In this document: piece by piece, positions 9,001-17,601 of the stretch
How the letters are laid out: each line of letters opens with the position of its first letter
Position numbering within the stretch: the stretch's first letter is position 1
DNA from: Pseudorhodobacter turbinis
GTDB lineage: Bacteria; Pseudomonadota; Alphaproteobacteria; Rhodobacterales; Rhodobacteraceae
Assembly: GCF_005234135.1 (NCBI RefSeq)
Contig: NZ_CP039965.1
Span: 806,001 to 870,000 of the forward strand
Reading direction: 5' to 3'
Length of the DNA: 64,000 nucleotides
Notes under the pieces: model-generated
What the model was told of the DNA's origin: nothing
Database searches by the model: none
The model's input: the letters and a program-made list of their open reading frames with translations, nothing else
Made by a program: the position numbers and the translations under genes

Positions 9001-9132
9001 GCCACTGTCTTTACCCTGTTCCTAACGCCGGTCTTTTACCGCTGGATTGCGGTATGGGGATCTGATCCGGGCATGGCCGCCCAACGGCTTATGCGGGAAA
9101 ACCAGAACAGCACCCCTCTTCCGGCACAATAG
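6025..9132 (+). CDS. RND-family multidrug efflux permease (AcrB/MexB-like)
   Basis: The 1035 residues match the AcrB family length. Visible are TM1 near residues 15-40, a first periplasmic loop, the proton-relay aspartates in GMVVDDSIVVIENIV (about residue 405), a second periplasmic loop, and the TM10 lysine in LIGVMAKNGILIVEF (about residue 920). The family exports amphiphilic drugs or metabolites using the proton gradient. The start overlaps the adaptor stop by 4 bp, which fixes the ATG. The frame is complete. The substrate cannot be told from sequence. Confidence 0.95.
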   Translation: MTAPSTPKTRSGFADLFVARPIFGIVINLLILIAGLAALASVDVREMPDVDQPVLSVRTTYEGAVPSTVDREVTQVLEDALSALEGLSYIESTSSTGSSRITIDLSEGTDVDVAANEAREIISGTLRQLPSALEDDPSVSKSDSNADAIIRLALLGDASLDELTALAEGAVYDRLSVIDGIAEVTLRGDRPNEFLVTLDMPALLSRGMTVFDVSDALSALRDDTPLGQLETNSQTLALRVGNANVTTAMVGQVPIDAKTRVSDVAFVRLVPKDGAVVTRVNGQTAVGLDITRQSVGNTLAISKDVGIAVAELQSSLPEGVQLIVTSDDGTFIAGSLSEVMKSIGLATVIVIVVIFAFLRSPRATIIPAVTIPVSLIGTIAAIWLTGFSVNTISLLALVLATGMVVDDSIVVIENIVRKRKQGMGAFAAAAAGTNEVFFAVISTTATLAAVFIPISFLPGQAGGVFSEFGFVLAFAVTLSSITALTLAPVMAAFLDPGKVDASSPAPVKPGFAARSFDAVMDRAIRMPLLVLAIAGGFVIIAAGAAGTLSSSITPEEDRGFFLIQARGASDTTIDYLDTQVAMVEEILTPYQESGEIAAVQSIIGVGGGTRAFIVVRLPDWSERDRSQAQIIDEISTSLAQVPGVQASARSTNSLNIRGAGQGLQFAVTGKDVEAMTKAADALVAAIAQDEAFLNPQLSNDSVQAQYEVRVDPEMTSVFGLTEAEITQTVSAMVQGKTAVSVFSDDIETDVNIVPGGQPINDPSDLENIQLRLPGGSYVPLSAAAELVPVVSQSTLERQGGSLAVSVQANLAEGVDLGTAMSRVTEIAAEILPDGMGLTFTGEAATLSDSQTEMFIVFGVAFVVVFLVLAAQFESIASAVVIMLTVPFGLAAALLAISLSGGSLNYYSQIGLVMLIGVMAKNGILIVEFANQLREDGQDIDSAIRDALRLRIRPVMMTMVSTVFGGLPLIFTSGAGAEARIAVGWVIVGGLGFATVFTLFLTPVFYRWIAVWGSDPGMAAQRLMRENQNSTPLPAQ

Positions 9133-9475
9133 CCTTAGAACGGGGCAGCAGTAGGGGCTGTGTAAGGAAGCCGATTGGCACGCTCCTCATGCGGGAGCGA
9201 CGGCCAGTCCTATTAAAGGCAGCAATTCAACGCTTGGTAGATCAAGGTGATTGGTGCCCTTCCGACACAGCCAACCGGTATCGAAAGATAGCTCTTGCGG
9301 ACCTGACCAACAAACTGCGTGCCCGTGGATGGAATTTTCGACCAAACGATAGAACGCCAGTTCGGTTTCGGCCTTACCCCCTGCGATCACCTTAAAGGCG
9401 GGCTACTGCTCGGGCGTTGGGGCGGCTTCATCCAGGATCGGATAACGATAGTCTGACATGAGGTATGATCCTTGC
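9133..9475. other. Degenerate IS tail without a clear gene
   Basis: This lies between the efflux permease stop and an IS3 OrfA on the minus strand. TGTGTAAGGAAG at 9159 could be the outer end of that IS, because its other end near 9858 reads TGTGTAGAACAG on the opposite strand. The OrfB expected here is not recognisable. An IS with a large internal deletion or replacement is the likely explanation. Confidence 0.35.
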
Positions 9476-9784
9476 TCACCATTTTTTGCCTCGCGTCCCG
9501 AGCAGTTGAACCGAGGCACCGGCAAAAAAATCCCGCTCCACGACAAGCTGCCCAATCTTTGAGTGCAGCTTTGCTATATCAGCCGAGCTGGGCATATCAG
9601 GATCGGGTCCTCGTCGCCCAAACGTCGCAGCCATGTTCTCAATCGCCGCACGTTTCCACGTGCTGATCTGGGTCGCATGCACCCCATACTTCTTCGACAG
9701 CTCAGAAAGCGTCATCTCCTCAAGGATCGCCTCAAGCGCAACCTTGGCTTTGAACTCGGGCGCGCGGTTCTTTCTCTTCATCAT
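9476..9784 (-). pseudogene. IS3-family OrfA (IS150/IS2-like), orphaned
   Basis: MMKRKNRAPEFKAKVALEA, then ELSKKYGVHATQISTWKRAA, is the N-terminal helix-turn-helix OrfA common in proteobacterial IS3 elements. The frame of 102 residues is open, with an unusual end (GASVQLLGTRGKKW) where OrfA normally finishes a few residues after DFFARA. OrfB is missing downstream, so it is an immobile remnant. The left terminal repeat is probably near 9858. Confidence 0.75.
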
Positions 9785-10106
9785 TCTGGATCATCTCTCG
9801 CATCAAGAAATCCATCTTAACAAATGGTCCGAATTCCCGCGACCACCTCTGTTCTACACAGCCACAGCAAAAAGCTGGCCCAGCCACCAAATCTCAAAGG
9901 CAGCGGGCAGACATAGGAAAATGGGGTTGCGGCACCATCTTCGACCACGCCTTACGTCGTGTCGGCGTATAAAACGAGGGCGAATTTGTTTCAGATCTTG
10001 TCGTCTTTTAGCAAGGTAGGCGTGACGAATGCACCGGCAGCTACAATCTTAACAAGTAGTTAATATTTTTCGTTCAGAACTCCTTAATCGTTTTAGGAGT
10101 TCGCCC
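9785..10106. other. IS end and upstream region of the GGDEF/EAL gene
   Basis: This holds the outer end of the IS3 relic (to about 9858), then unremarkable sequence, and AT-rich sequence directly before the GGDEF/EAL gene with the ribosome-binding site TTAGGAG about 8 bases before the ATG at 10107. I cannot assign a promoter with confidence. Confidence 0.35.
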
Positions 10107-12497
10107 ATGATTTTCGCCTCCCTCATCGGGCGCCTATCTGATCGGTTCACGTCTCACCTCATTGCCCGCCGCATGAGAGTGGCGGGCGTTGTCAATGTCA
10201 ACGAGACCGATATCGGCGCCATCCGTCAGGCACAGATCCGAGCGGTTCTATCGATCTCCACAATCATGATGGCCGCAAATATCGTTAACTCAAGCGCGCT
10301 TCTACTGATCGAAGTCGAGTTAGGCTCTTTGCACTTTTCGACACTGATGTGGGCGGCAATCATATTTTTCTTTGCCGCTCAGAATTTTCGGGCCGCCCGC
10401 CACTTTTTACGCGCGCCTCTCCGTCCGACATCAAGCGAGCGTGGCACAGGCAAAATCGTCATCACCTCGGTCCTTTTGGCGCTGTTTTGGTGCTACCCTA
10501 TGCTCGCCCTCCTCGACGAGGCTTCCTTGGTCGAGTTCGCCTTCATCTCGACAATGACCGCCGGAATGATCGCTGGTGGCGCACTTTCACTCTATCCGGT
10601 TCCACTTGCTGCGGTCTCTTATACGGGAATCTTGCTGGCGGCCGCGCTATACGCCGTTCTTGGCGGCGTCACCGGGCACATTCTTCCCTTTATGACGATA
10701 ATTATCGCCTTTGCAGTCATCATACTAATGGCGATCCATCGGCATAACGGTATCTTCTTTCTCGAGCTGGCCGCAAGGATCGAGGCAGAGCGCCAGCGGG
10801 ATATGACCAACCTTCTGCTCGACACCTACCATGGAGAAGGCGGCCAATATCTTTGGCGGGCCACGACAAACTTTGACCTTATCACGGACGCCGCGCCACT
10901 GTTGCAAATGATCGGCCTCAAAGCCTCTGTGGGGCAGAAAACCAACCTGTTTGATCTGCTGGAAATAGCCGGGTTTTCTCTGCCTGCCGCGGATGATGGC
11001 GTGCAGGTCCCGACGGCAGATACCCTTGCCGACCTTGGCGGAACAGGCATCACAATACGAAAAGACGGCAGGGTTCTTAAAGTTGCTGCGCGGCAATTCG
11101 GGGGCAGCCAACTACAGGCATCGGGGTACCTCGGATACGTTAAAGACATCACTGCCGAGACACTGGCCGCCGAAGAGCGCGAACGCTTGGCGATGCTGGA
11201 CTCGTGGACCGACCTTTTGAATTACCGGGAATTTTCCAAACGTGGTGAGCGTATGATAAGCAGGGCGGCACCCGGCGCCTACAATCTCTATTTGTTCATA
11301 GACGCGGATGATCTGAAGACCGTCAACGACCAACACGGTCACGCAGCCGGGGATCAGTTGATCCTAACCATCTCGCGCCAACTGACCAAAACTCTGCCTG
11401 AGAACGCACTCATAGCGCGCAAAGGCGGCGACGAATTCCTCGCCCTCATGCAGTGCCGTGATGCTGTGCACGGTGAAACGATTGTGCTTGAGCTTTTGCG
11501 GGTACTCCGCTCAAGCTTTCAATTCGGCAAATCGGACATTGCCTATTCGTGCTGCATCGGAGCAAGCATCTCTCATAGCGGTCAGTCCGGACTGGCGCAA
11601 ATGGAACTCGAGGCGGACCGCGCGCTCTACAATGCAAAATCCACCGGGAAACGCCGTGCCCGGTTTTATGACGCGAAGATAGGTGCTGAAATTGGCCGGA
11701 ACCGCCGCCTCGCGATGGACTTACTTACAGCGATCGAAACGAATAGTCTCGATGTCCACTACCAGCCGATCAATGGCGGACCCGCAGACGCTGTACTTGG
11801 CGCGGAAGCCCTGCTTCGATGGACACACCCGGAGTTCGGTGCCATCCCGCCATTGGAAATACTTACGCTTGCCCGCGAAATTGGCGTGAGCGATCAAATC
11901 AACGAATTGGTTCTGCGCAAGGCCGCTGCGGTCGCCGCCAATTGGCCAAAGGACACATTTATCAGCGTTAACCTGAACGCCTCGGACCTCAAGACACACG
12001 GCCTTGCGGATTCAATCCTGACGTTGATCAGGAACCAAGGCCTGACACCAGACCGGCTTTGGCTCGAGGTTACCGAGGCCGAGGCGCTCGTCGACTGCGA
12101 AAAAGTCAGGGCCAACATCGTCCGTCTGCGCGCCGAGGGGATCGTGATGGCGATCGACGATTTCGGAACGGGGTATTCATCCTTCAGCACTTTCGATCAA
12201 CATGACTTCGACGTAATCAAGATTGACCGTTCCCTCGTGGCCCAAAGCAGGACAAGCGTCAACAGCCGTATTTTCTTGCGATCCATCCATGATCTGGCAA
12301 GCGCGAATGGCTGTCGGGTTGTCGCAGAAGGTATCGAGACCGCAGAAGAAATGGACGCCATCAGAACGATCGGCTTCGAATTCACCCAAGGTTTCTTATT
12401 TTCGCGACCAATGAAGGCCAGCCAGATCACCAGGCTATTCACCCATGACTGCAGTCTTCAGGTGAGCTCAGACAAGCCAAGGCCACAGATTCTGTAA
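10107..12497 (+). CDS. Membrane GGDEF/EAL protein (cyclic-di-GMP turnover)
   Basis: A 796-residue protein: a membrane sensor region (several helices, about residues 50-210), a PAS-like stretch (about 250-350), a GGDEF domain with intact RKGGDEF (about residue 440) and an EAL domain starting at AEALLRW (about 565). All main EAL catalytic residues look present (EALLRW, VNLNASDL, EVTEAEA, DDFGTGYSS, KIDRSLV, VAEGIE). The upstream RxxD inhibitory site is absent. It could make, degrade or switch cyclic-di-GMP at the membrane, and the strong EAL motifs favour phosphodiesterase activity. The tad pilus 10 kb away is a possible output, by inference only. Confidence 0.93.
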   Translation: MIFASLIGRLSDRFTSHLIARRMRVAGVVNVNETDIGAIRQAQIRAVLSISTIMMAANIVNSSALLLIEVELGSLHFSTLMWAAIIFFFAAQNFRAARHFLRAPLRPTSSERGTGKIVITSVLLALFWCYPMLALLDEASLVEFAFISTMTAGMIAGGALSLYPVPLAAVSYTGILLAAALYAVLGGVTGHILPFMTIIIAFAVIILMAIHRHNGIFFLELAARIEAERQRDMTNLLLDTYHGEGGQYLWRATTNFDLITDAAPLLQMIGLKASVGQKTNLFDLLEIAGFSLPAADDGVQVPTADTLADLGGTGITIRKDGRVLKVAARQFGGSQLQASGYLGYVKDITAETLAAEERERLAMLDSWTDLLNYREFSKRGERMISRAAPGAYNLYLFIDADDLKTVNDQHGHAAGDQLILTISRQLTKTLPENALIARKGGDEFLALMQCRDAVHGETIVLELLRVLRSSFQFGKSDIAYSCCIGASISHSGQSGLAQMELEADRALYNAKSTGKRRARFYDAKIGAEIGRNRRLAMDLLTAIETNSLDVHYQPINGGPADAVLGAEALLRWTHPEFGAIPPLEILTLAREIGVSDQINELVLRKAAAVAANWPKDTFISVNLNASDLKTHGLADSILTLIRNQGLTPDRLWLEVTEAEALVDCEKVRANIVRLRAEGIVMAIDDFGTGYSSFSTFDQHDFDVIKIDRSLVAQSRTSVNSRIFLRSIHDLASANGCRVVAEGIETAEEMDAIRTIGFEFTQGFLFSRPMKASQITRLFTHDCSLQVSSDKPRPQIL

Positions 12498-12661
12498 TTC
12501 GCATCATCGAAAGGTTTCCAAACCGATCCACCTGCCCCCCGCAGCACGCGCCAGAAAGCTGTCGAATGCCCCGTTTCAAGAAAACTTCAACACTTGCTCT
12601 GGTTTTGAACCGGGCTTGTGTCAGCCTCAATCGAAGTAGTGACCTTGCAATTCTTTACCGG

Positions 12662-12823
12662 TACTCTGCGAACCCTAGTCGAATGGACCATGACCTCGGG
12701 CTTGCCACCATATCGATCAGGACGCCGTTTGTCGCCAATTTGTGCTGCGATACCTGCTAGGTTGGCCAGACGTGCAACGCCGCTCTGACAACAAGTCTCG
12801 CCTGCATCACGCAGGCCTTCTTG
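12662..12823 (-). pseudogene. IS3-family OrfB fragment
   Basis: The minus strand reads GLRDAGETCCQSGVARLAN, then AGIAAQIGDKRRPDRYGGKP, a segment of the N-terminal part of IS3 OrfB (between the HTH_21 region and the integrase core). Neither the DDE core nor OrfA is present next to it. It is a short remnant in a 590-bp interval between the GGDEF/EAL gene and the fumarase operon. Confidence 0.7.
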
Positions 12824-13082
12824 CGCACGCATCGGCTAGGCGTTCCGAAACATATGGCGCGGCCACGGTCTGTTCGACCGAAACCGCCAATCGCCTATCC
12901 GGATCACCTGCCAATTTGTACTCCTTGCCCCATGTCGCCGGTATGATGCCCGATTGTGGCCCCGCCCGGAAATAGCCGGAACACTGGGGTGACATAGACC
13001 CAGACTATACCTTGCAGGTCTGGCGGGAAAAGCGTTGACGCATTAGGGTGTAAGGGTAAATTCTGATACCGGAGTGCCCCTG
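12824..13082. other. Unrecognised intergenic sequence before the fumarase operon
   Basis: A minus-strand open stretch of about 62 codons (12807-12995) has no recognisable motif. The last 80 bases upstream of 13083 carry a GGAG ribosome-binding site and presumably the promoter of the fumarase pair, which I cannot place. Confidence 0.3.
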
Positions 13083-13223
13083 ATGCCAGCCCCGATCGAT
13101 CGTATAGACCTGCCCCTGGTCGTGCCGACCCGCCGCCATGACCGCTTTGCCAAGGTCATTGGTCCGGATGCGAAGATCATCCCCGCGCGTCAGGTCTCCG
13201 ATTGCGGCGAGGCTGTTGTATGA
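13083..13223 (+). CDS. Small hypothetical ORF overlapping fumarase
   Basis: An ATG-started 46-codon frame (MPAPIDRIDLPLVVPTRR...) preceded by GGAG at a fair spacing. Its TGA overlaps the fumarase ATG as ATGA (13220-13223), suggesting translational coupling. No family is recognised. It might be the surviving 3' end of a longer gene or a leader peptide. The tight overlap is the main support for its being real. Confidence 0.4.
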   Translation: MPAPIDRIDLPLVVPTRRHDRFAKVIGPDAKIIPARQVSDCGEAVV

Positions 13224-14710
13224 GCGCGCGCATTCTGGAGGCCGACCTGATTGCCAGCGTCGCCGAGGCGCTACAGTATATCTCCTACTATCATCCGCCC
13301 GATTTTATCGCTGCCATGGCAGACGCCTACAGACGCGAGCAAAGTCCGTCGGCCAAGGCCGCAATCGCACAGATCCTGATCAATTCGCGCATGTGCGCAA
13401 CCGGACACCGCCCGATCTGTCAGGATACCGGCACGGCCAATGTCTTTGTCAAAGTCGGCGTCGAGGCCCGCACCGACTGGACCCGCCCCCTACAGGACAT
13501 GATAGACGACGCCGTGCGCGCGGCCTGGAAACTCGAAACGAATCCGCTACGCGCCTCCGTCATCATTGATCCGCTGGATAGCCGACGCAACAGCGGGGAC
13601 AATACGCCAGCCATGGTGCAGGTCCAGTTGGTCGCGGGCGATGCGGTGGATATCACCGTCTCTGCCAAGGGCGGCGGGTCCGAAAACAAGACCCAATTCG
13701 CGGTGCTGAACCCTTCGGGAAGCGTTGCCGATTGGGTCGTGGACCGTGTCGCACAGATGGGCGCTGGCTGGTGCCCGCCGGGTATGCTGGGCATCGGTGT
13801 GGGCGGTAGCGTGGACAAGGCAATGGCGATGGCCAAGGCCTCTCTGAACGAACCCATAGATATCACCGACCTGCGCGCGCGCGGACCCGCGACACGTGTC
13901 GAGGAAATGCGGTTGGAGATACTGGACCGCGTCAACGCGCTGGGGATCGGCGCGCAAGGGTTGGGGGGCCTAACCACTGTACTTGACGTCAAGATCGCGA
14001 CCTATCCCACACATGCCGCCTCGATGCCGGTCGCACTGATCCCAAATTGCGCTGCCACACGGCATATCGACTTCACGCTTACCGGCGATGGCCCGGCGGT
14101 CTTTACACCGCCAGACCTGTCGCTTTGGCCACAGATCGACGGGCAAGGCCCCGTCGGGCGTCGTTTGTCGCTTGATAATCTAAACGCAGAGGTGCTGGCC
14201 GGTTTGAAATCGGGCGAGACGCTTTTACTCTCGGGGACACTCTACACAGGTCGCGACGCAGCCCATAAACGCATGGTCGAAACCCTGCGCGCAGGCGGCA
14301 CCCTACCCGTCGACCTGAAGGGGCGCGCGCTTTATTATGTTGGCCCCGTTGATGCCGTCCCCGGTGAGATCATCGGCCCGGCCGGACCCACCACCGCAAC
14401 CCGTATGGACAAATTCACCGAGGAGGTGCTGGCGGCCACCGGCCTCAAGATCATGATCGGCAAAGCCGAGCGCGGCGCGGAAGCAATAGAGGCGATCCGC
14501 CGTCATGGTGCGATTTACATGATCGCCGTCGGTGGCGCGGCCTATCTGGTATCGCAGTCGATCAAGGCGGCACGCGTCGTGGCCTATGATGATCTGGGAA
14601 TGGAGGCGATCCGCGAATTCACGGTCAAGGATATGCCGGTAACCGTTGCCGTCGACACAACCGGCACCTCGATCCACGAAACAGGTCCGCGCCAATGGGC
14701 ACGGACCTGA
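13220..14710 (+). CDS. Fumarate hydratase class I (4Fe-4S)
   Basis: The 496 residues match the iron-sulfur class I fumarase family (alpha and beta regions fused). It interconverts fumarate and L-malate in the TCA cycle. The alpha part shows MCATGHRPICQDTGTANVFV and GGSENKTQFAVLNP; the beta part shows LSGTLYTGRDAAHKRM and IGPAGPTTATRMDKF, which are family hallmarks, with cysteines placed for the cluster. I chose the ATG at 13220 because it overlaps the small upstream frame; an ATG 18 bases earlier is possible. Related substrates (tartrate, mesaconate) are used by close relatives, so fumarate is likely but not proven. Confidence 0.9.
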   Translation: MSARILEADLIASVAEALQYISYYHPPDFIAAMADAYRREQSPSAKAAIAQILINSRMCATGHRPICQDTGTANVFVKVGVEARTDWTRPLQDMIDDAVRAAWKLETNPLRASVIIDPLDSRRNSGDNTPAMVQVQLVAGDAVDITVSAKGGGSENKTQFAVLNPSGSVADWVVDRVAQMGAGWCPPGMLGIGVGGSVDKAMAMAKASLNEPIDITDLRARGPATRVEEMRLEILDRVNALGIGAQGLGGLTTVLDVKIATYPTHAASMPVALIPNCAATRHIDFTLTGDGPAVFTPPDLSLWPQIDGQGPVGRRLSLDNLNAEVLAGLKSGETLLLSGTLYTGRDAAHKRMVETLRAGGTLPVDLKGRALYYVGPVDAVPGEIIGPAGPTTATRMDKFTEEVLAATGLKIMIGKAERGAEAIEAIRRHGAIYMIAVGGAAYLVSQSIKAARVVAYDDLGMEAIREFTVKDMPVTVAVDTTGTSIHETGPRQWART

Positions 14711-14736
14711 AACGCTCCGGGATAAATCAGTGCATC

Positions 14737-15115
14737 TTAGATGGTACGCCCACCATCAACTTCAAGGACGACGCCCGTGATGAATCCAGCATCGCACAAC
14801 GCAAGATAAAGCGTCGCATTGGCGATATCGCGCGCCTCACTTAGCCGTCCCATCGGCACGGTCGCGATAAATTTCTTGCGGTTTTCAGGCGTGTCTTCCA
14901 TGCCCATGAACTGCTCCAGAAGGCCGGTCGCACCCATCACAGGGGCCATGCAATTGACACGGATGTTGTCCGGTGCCAATTCCACTGACAGTGACTTGGT
15001 CATCAGATTGATCGCCCCCTTGGACGAGTTGTACCACGTCAGGCCGGGGCGCGGACGGATGCCCGCAACCGAGCCGATATTGATCATCACACCACCATCC
15101 CGATCCCGCCAAAGC
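14737..15115 (-). pseudogene. C-terminal half of an SDR oxidoreductase, truncated by IS110
   Basis: The minus strand encodes GGVMINIGSVAGIRP, the active-site segment WYNSSKGAINLMTK (Tyr-x-x-x-Lys), and the C-terminal GRLSEARDIANATLYLA and VLEVDGGRTI. This is a short-chain dehydrogenase/reductase of the FabG-like classical type. The N-terminal Rossmann NAD(P)-binding half (TGxxxGxG) is missing because IS110 sequence starts at about 15116. It is non-functional. The substrate is unknown. Confidence 0.88.
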
Positions 15116-15372
15116 AGCATGCAGGCCTGCTGAACGATCTTCTGGATGATCTTGCTTACATCGAGAATCGGGTCAAAGCTTTGAGCGCAAAGATCGAGGC
15201 AATAGCCAAAGAGGATGAGACGATCTGCAGACTGCTGAGCGTCCCTGGCATTGGCCCCTTGGGCGCAACAGCACTTGTGGCGGCGGCCGGTGATGGCAAA
15301 CAATTCCGCAAAGCCCGAGACATGAACCGCCCCGGGTTTACCGGAGAGTAAAACTCTCCAAGGATAACCCTT

Positions 15373-15705
15373 ATGACACAACGCAAACATATCCCGTCTT
15401 ATACGGCTGAGTTCCGCGCGCGCGGCGTTCGGCTTTTCAATGAACAACGCTCGGAATATCGCAGTGACAATGCTGCTTATCAGGCAATTGCACCCAAGCT
15501 GGGCTGTGCTCCTGATAGCCTGCGGGGATGGTGCCGTCAGTCTGAACGCGATGCTGGTGCCCGCAACGGTCCCACCTGTGAGGAGAAGGCCCGGATCAAA
15601 GAGCTTGAGCGTGAGGTTCGGGAACTGCGCCAAGCAAATGAGATTCTGAAGAAGGCTTCTGCGTATTTTGCTCAGGCGGAACTCGACCGCCCGTTCAGGA
15701 AATGA
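15373..15705 (+). CDS. IS3-family transposase OrfA
   Basis: 110 residues with an N-terminal helix-turn-helix (YTAEFRARGVRLFNEQR, then LGCAPDSLRGWCRQSE) and a coiled-coil end (KELEREVRELRQANEILKKA) typical of the IS3 subgroup. OrfA gives end recognition and dimerisation for the OrfAB transposase. The stop overlaps the OrfB start by ATGA (15702-15705). Confidence 0.94.
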   Translation: MTQRKHIPSYTAEFRARGVRLFNEQRSEYRSDNAAYQAIAPKLGCAPDSLRGWCRQSERDAGARNGPTCEEKARIKELEREVRELRQANEILKKASAYFAQAELDRPFRK

Positions 15706-16607
15706 TTTCATTCATTGAAGATTACCGCACGGACTTTGGTGTCGGGTCGATCTGCAAGATTTTGCGGGTCGCACCATCGTCCTACTATGCAAATTCGGCG
15801 ATCAGACGAGATCCCCGGCTCGCCTCAAACAGGGCGCGCCAAGACGTAACGGACAGCGTGGAAATCCGGCGCGTTCACGATGAAAGTCGTGGCCGCTATG
15901 GCGCCAGAAAGGTCTGGCACCAACTGCGCCGTGAGAGCAAGGACATCGCCCGATGCACTGTCGAACGCTTGATGAAAGTTATGGGATTACAGGGCGTTGT
16001 TCGCGGCAAGCCAGTCATCACGACGAACCCCGATGCCTCTCAGCCGTGTCCGGACGATAAAGTGAACCGCGAATTCAAAGCACAATCCCCAAACCAGCTC
16101 TGGGTCAGTGACTTCACTTATGTTTCCACATGGCAGGGCATGGTTTACGTCGCATTTGTTGTCGACGTCTTCTCTCGAAGGATCGTCGGCTGGCGGGTCT
16201 CAACATCGATGACAACAGCCTTTGTGCTCGATGCCTTGAACCAGGCGATCTGTCAGCGCAGCCCTGAAAAAGGCGGCGGGTTGATACATCATTCCGACCG
16301 CGGATCTCAATATTTGTCCATTAAATACACTGAGCGATTGGCGGACGCTGGGATCGATCCATCTGTCGGAACCGTGGGAGATTCCTACGATAATGCCCTC
16401 GCTGAAAGCATCATTGGCCTGTTCAAAACTGAGGTTACAAAGTTGCTCGGCCCATGGAAATCAATGGGCCAGCTTGAATGGGAAACGCTGAAATGGGTCG
16501 ATTGGTACAACACCAAGCGCCTGCACAGTGCCATCGGATATGTCACGCCGCATGAAGCAGAGGAGATGTTCTATGCAACCTTGAACCCAAATGAAAAAGC
16601 AGCCTAA
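15702..16607 (+). CDS. IS3-family transposase OrfB (DDE integrase)
   Basis: 301 residues with the HTH_21-like region GRYGARKVWHQLRRE and an integrase core whose DDE residues appear in WVSDFTYVSTW, LIHHSDRGSQY and YDNALAESIIGLFKTE. The end (WYNTKRLHSAIGYVTP) is typical. The full-length, unbroken frame inside intact terminal repeats indicates a functional catalytic subunit. Confidence 0.95.
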   Translation: MISFIEDYRTDFGVGSICKILRVAPSSYYANSAIRRDPRLASNRARQDVTDSVEIRRVHDESRGRYGARKVWHQLRRESKDIARCTVERLMKVMGLQGVVRGKPVITTNPDASQPCPDDKVNREFKAQSPNQLWVSDFTYVSTWQGMVYVAFVVDVFSRRIVGWRVSTSMTTAFVLDALNQAICQRSPEKGGGLIHHSDRGSQYLSIKYTERLADAGIDPSVGTVGDSYDNALAESIIGLFKTEVTKLLGPWKSMGQLEWETLKWVDWYNTKRLHSAIGYVTPHEAEEMFYATLNPNEKAA

Positions 16608-17306
16608 CATTCGAAACAAACGCTCTCCGGCAAACAAGGGGCGGTTCAACATGGCTGCATGGCTAGGGCTGGTGCCCGCAGAATATTCGACCGGAGGAAA
16701 GCAAACTCTTCTTGGGATCAGTAAGCGCGGAAACGGATATGTGCGCCGTCTGATCATCCACGGGGCGCGATCCTGCTTTTTGCATCTGAACCGGGAAAGC
16801 CATGCCTTGGGGCGCTGGCTGAATGCGCTAGAAGCCCGAACACACCGCAACAAAGCCGTTGTGGCCTTGGCAAACAAACTGACAAGGATTGTCTGGGCGA
16901 TCCTGACACAACCCGGCACCGTCTATTTGCGCTCGAAAGGGGCAGCTGCTTAAGCTGACCTTTACCGCAAAACCCATTGCAGGGGACGTGATGACCAAAC
17001 GGTTGATCGACCATGGGTAAGCCACGCGAAAAAAGCGGGACATGATCCCGTGTTACTAATCTGGAACCCAAGGGGCGAATCTCATCAAGGCCTTGTCGCC
17101 AAAAGCGGCTGACTGATCAGAGGCCGGATACATTTACGCAAGCCGGAGCGTCACACACGAAAACCTTGCAATAGCGGGGCGGACCATACATTTTTTCCAA
17201 GCGCCTCCTTCAGCAGATCATTCTGCATGCTCATCTCGGCATACATCTTCTTGAAGCAACGGTTCTGTTCGGCCATATCCTTCATCTCAGCAATCTAGGA
17301 CGCATC

Positions 17307-17347
17307 TGTTACCCGGCAGGGTTTTGCAAAGCAAAAGCCCGAGAGGG
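17307..17347 (+). repeat. 41-bp palindromic element in IS3 OrfA relic
   Basis: It starts TGTTACCCGGCAGGG after CGCATC, has inner hairpin TTTTGC-AAA-GCAAAA and ends CCCGAGAGGG before CATGCC. Exact 41-bp excision restores GGCATG-GATGCG of OrfA. It belongs to the same class as 59656-59696 (both start TGTTACCCGGCAGGG). Confidence 0.88.
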
Positions 17348-17455
17348 CATGCCGCCAAACTTGGCCCGCCATTTGTAAAAGCTGGCGCTGCTCATCCCAT
17401 GCTCTCGGCAAAGCTCTGAGACGGGCGTACCGCCTTCAGCCTGCTTCAACACCGC

Positions 17456-17492
17456 CCCTCTCACGCATGTAAACATGTGCTGCCGAGCAGTG
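17456..17492 (-). repeat. 37-bp palindromic element in IS3 OrfA relic (inverted)
   Basis: On the plus strand it begins CCCTCTCACGCATG and ends CTGCCGAGCAGTG. The inner hairpin is ACATGTTTACATG. Excision joins ATCATG and GCGGTG of OrfA on the minus strand. It shares length and sequence with 59431-59467 and 60004-60040. Confidence 0.88.
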
Positions 17493-17601
17493 CATGATCT
17501 GTGCGTCGCTAAATCGTCCGTTCTTCAGCGTAAATCTCCTCAGATATCTTGCCGAGAAAATTCTACTGTTGAACACTACTAATTTTAGGGGGGATTACCC
17601 C

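Larger units (their letters stand above)
15323..16648 (+). mobile_element. Complete IS3-family element inserted in IS110
   Basis: A 1326-bp element has terminal inverted repeats starting TGAACCGCCCC on both ends, with GTTTACCGGAGAG on the left and GTTTGCCGGAGAG on the right complement. It is flanked by ACA on both sides (15320-15322 and 16649-16651), a 3-bp target duplication. Both transposase frames are intact, so it may be recent or active. Confidence 0.95.
15116..16954 (+). mobile_element. IS110-family transposase relic, split by an IS3 element
   Basis: The two parts read continuously when the IS3 is removed: LNDLLDDLAYIENRVKAL, then SVPGIGPLGATALVAA and KQFRKARDM (to 15322), followed by AAWLGLVPAEYSTGGKQ and GISKRGNGYVRRLIIHG to the stop at 16952-16954. 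PGIGPLGATAL and the AAWLGLVP/GGKQ block are the Transposase_20 domain of IS110. The N-terminal DEDD (RuvC-like) half is missing, so the relic was truncated against the SDR gene and later interrupted. Confidence 0.88.
17160..17600 (-). pseudogene. IS3-family OrfA relic carrying two palindromic elements
   Basis: The minus strand has the left end GGTAATCCCCCC (about 17600), matching the IS3 at 1203, then an OrfA reading [44 protein letters not shown] and [14 protein letters not shown]. It is broken by a 37-bp element (17456-17492), a 41-bp element (17307-17347) and an in-frame TAG just after DAS. OrfB is lost. Removing both elements restores QIM-AVLKQ and GGM-DAS exactly. Confidence 0.85.

Noticed and set aside
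9189..9395. Small frames on both strands in the IS3 remnant
   Set aside because: Neither matches OrfB or any known family and the minus-strand reading is interrupted by a stop; treated as IS debris.
12807..12995. Minus-strand frame of 62 codons before the fumarase operon
   Set aside because: No family, no convincing start signal, and it overlaps the IS3 OrfB scrap.
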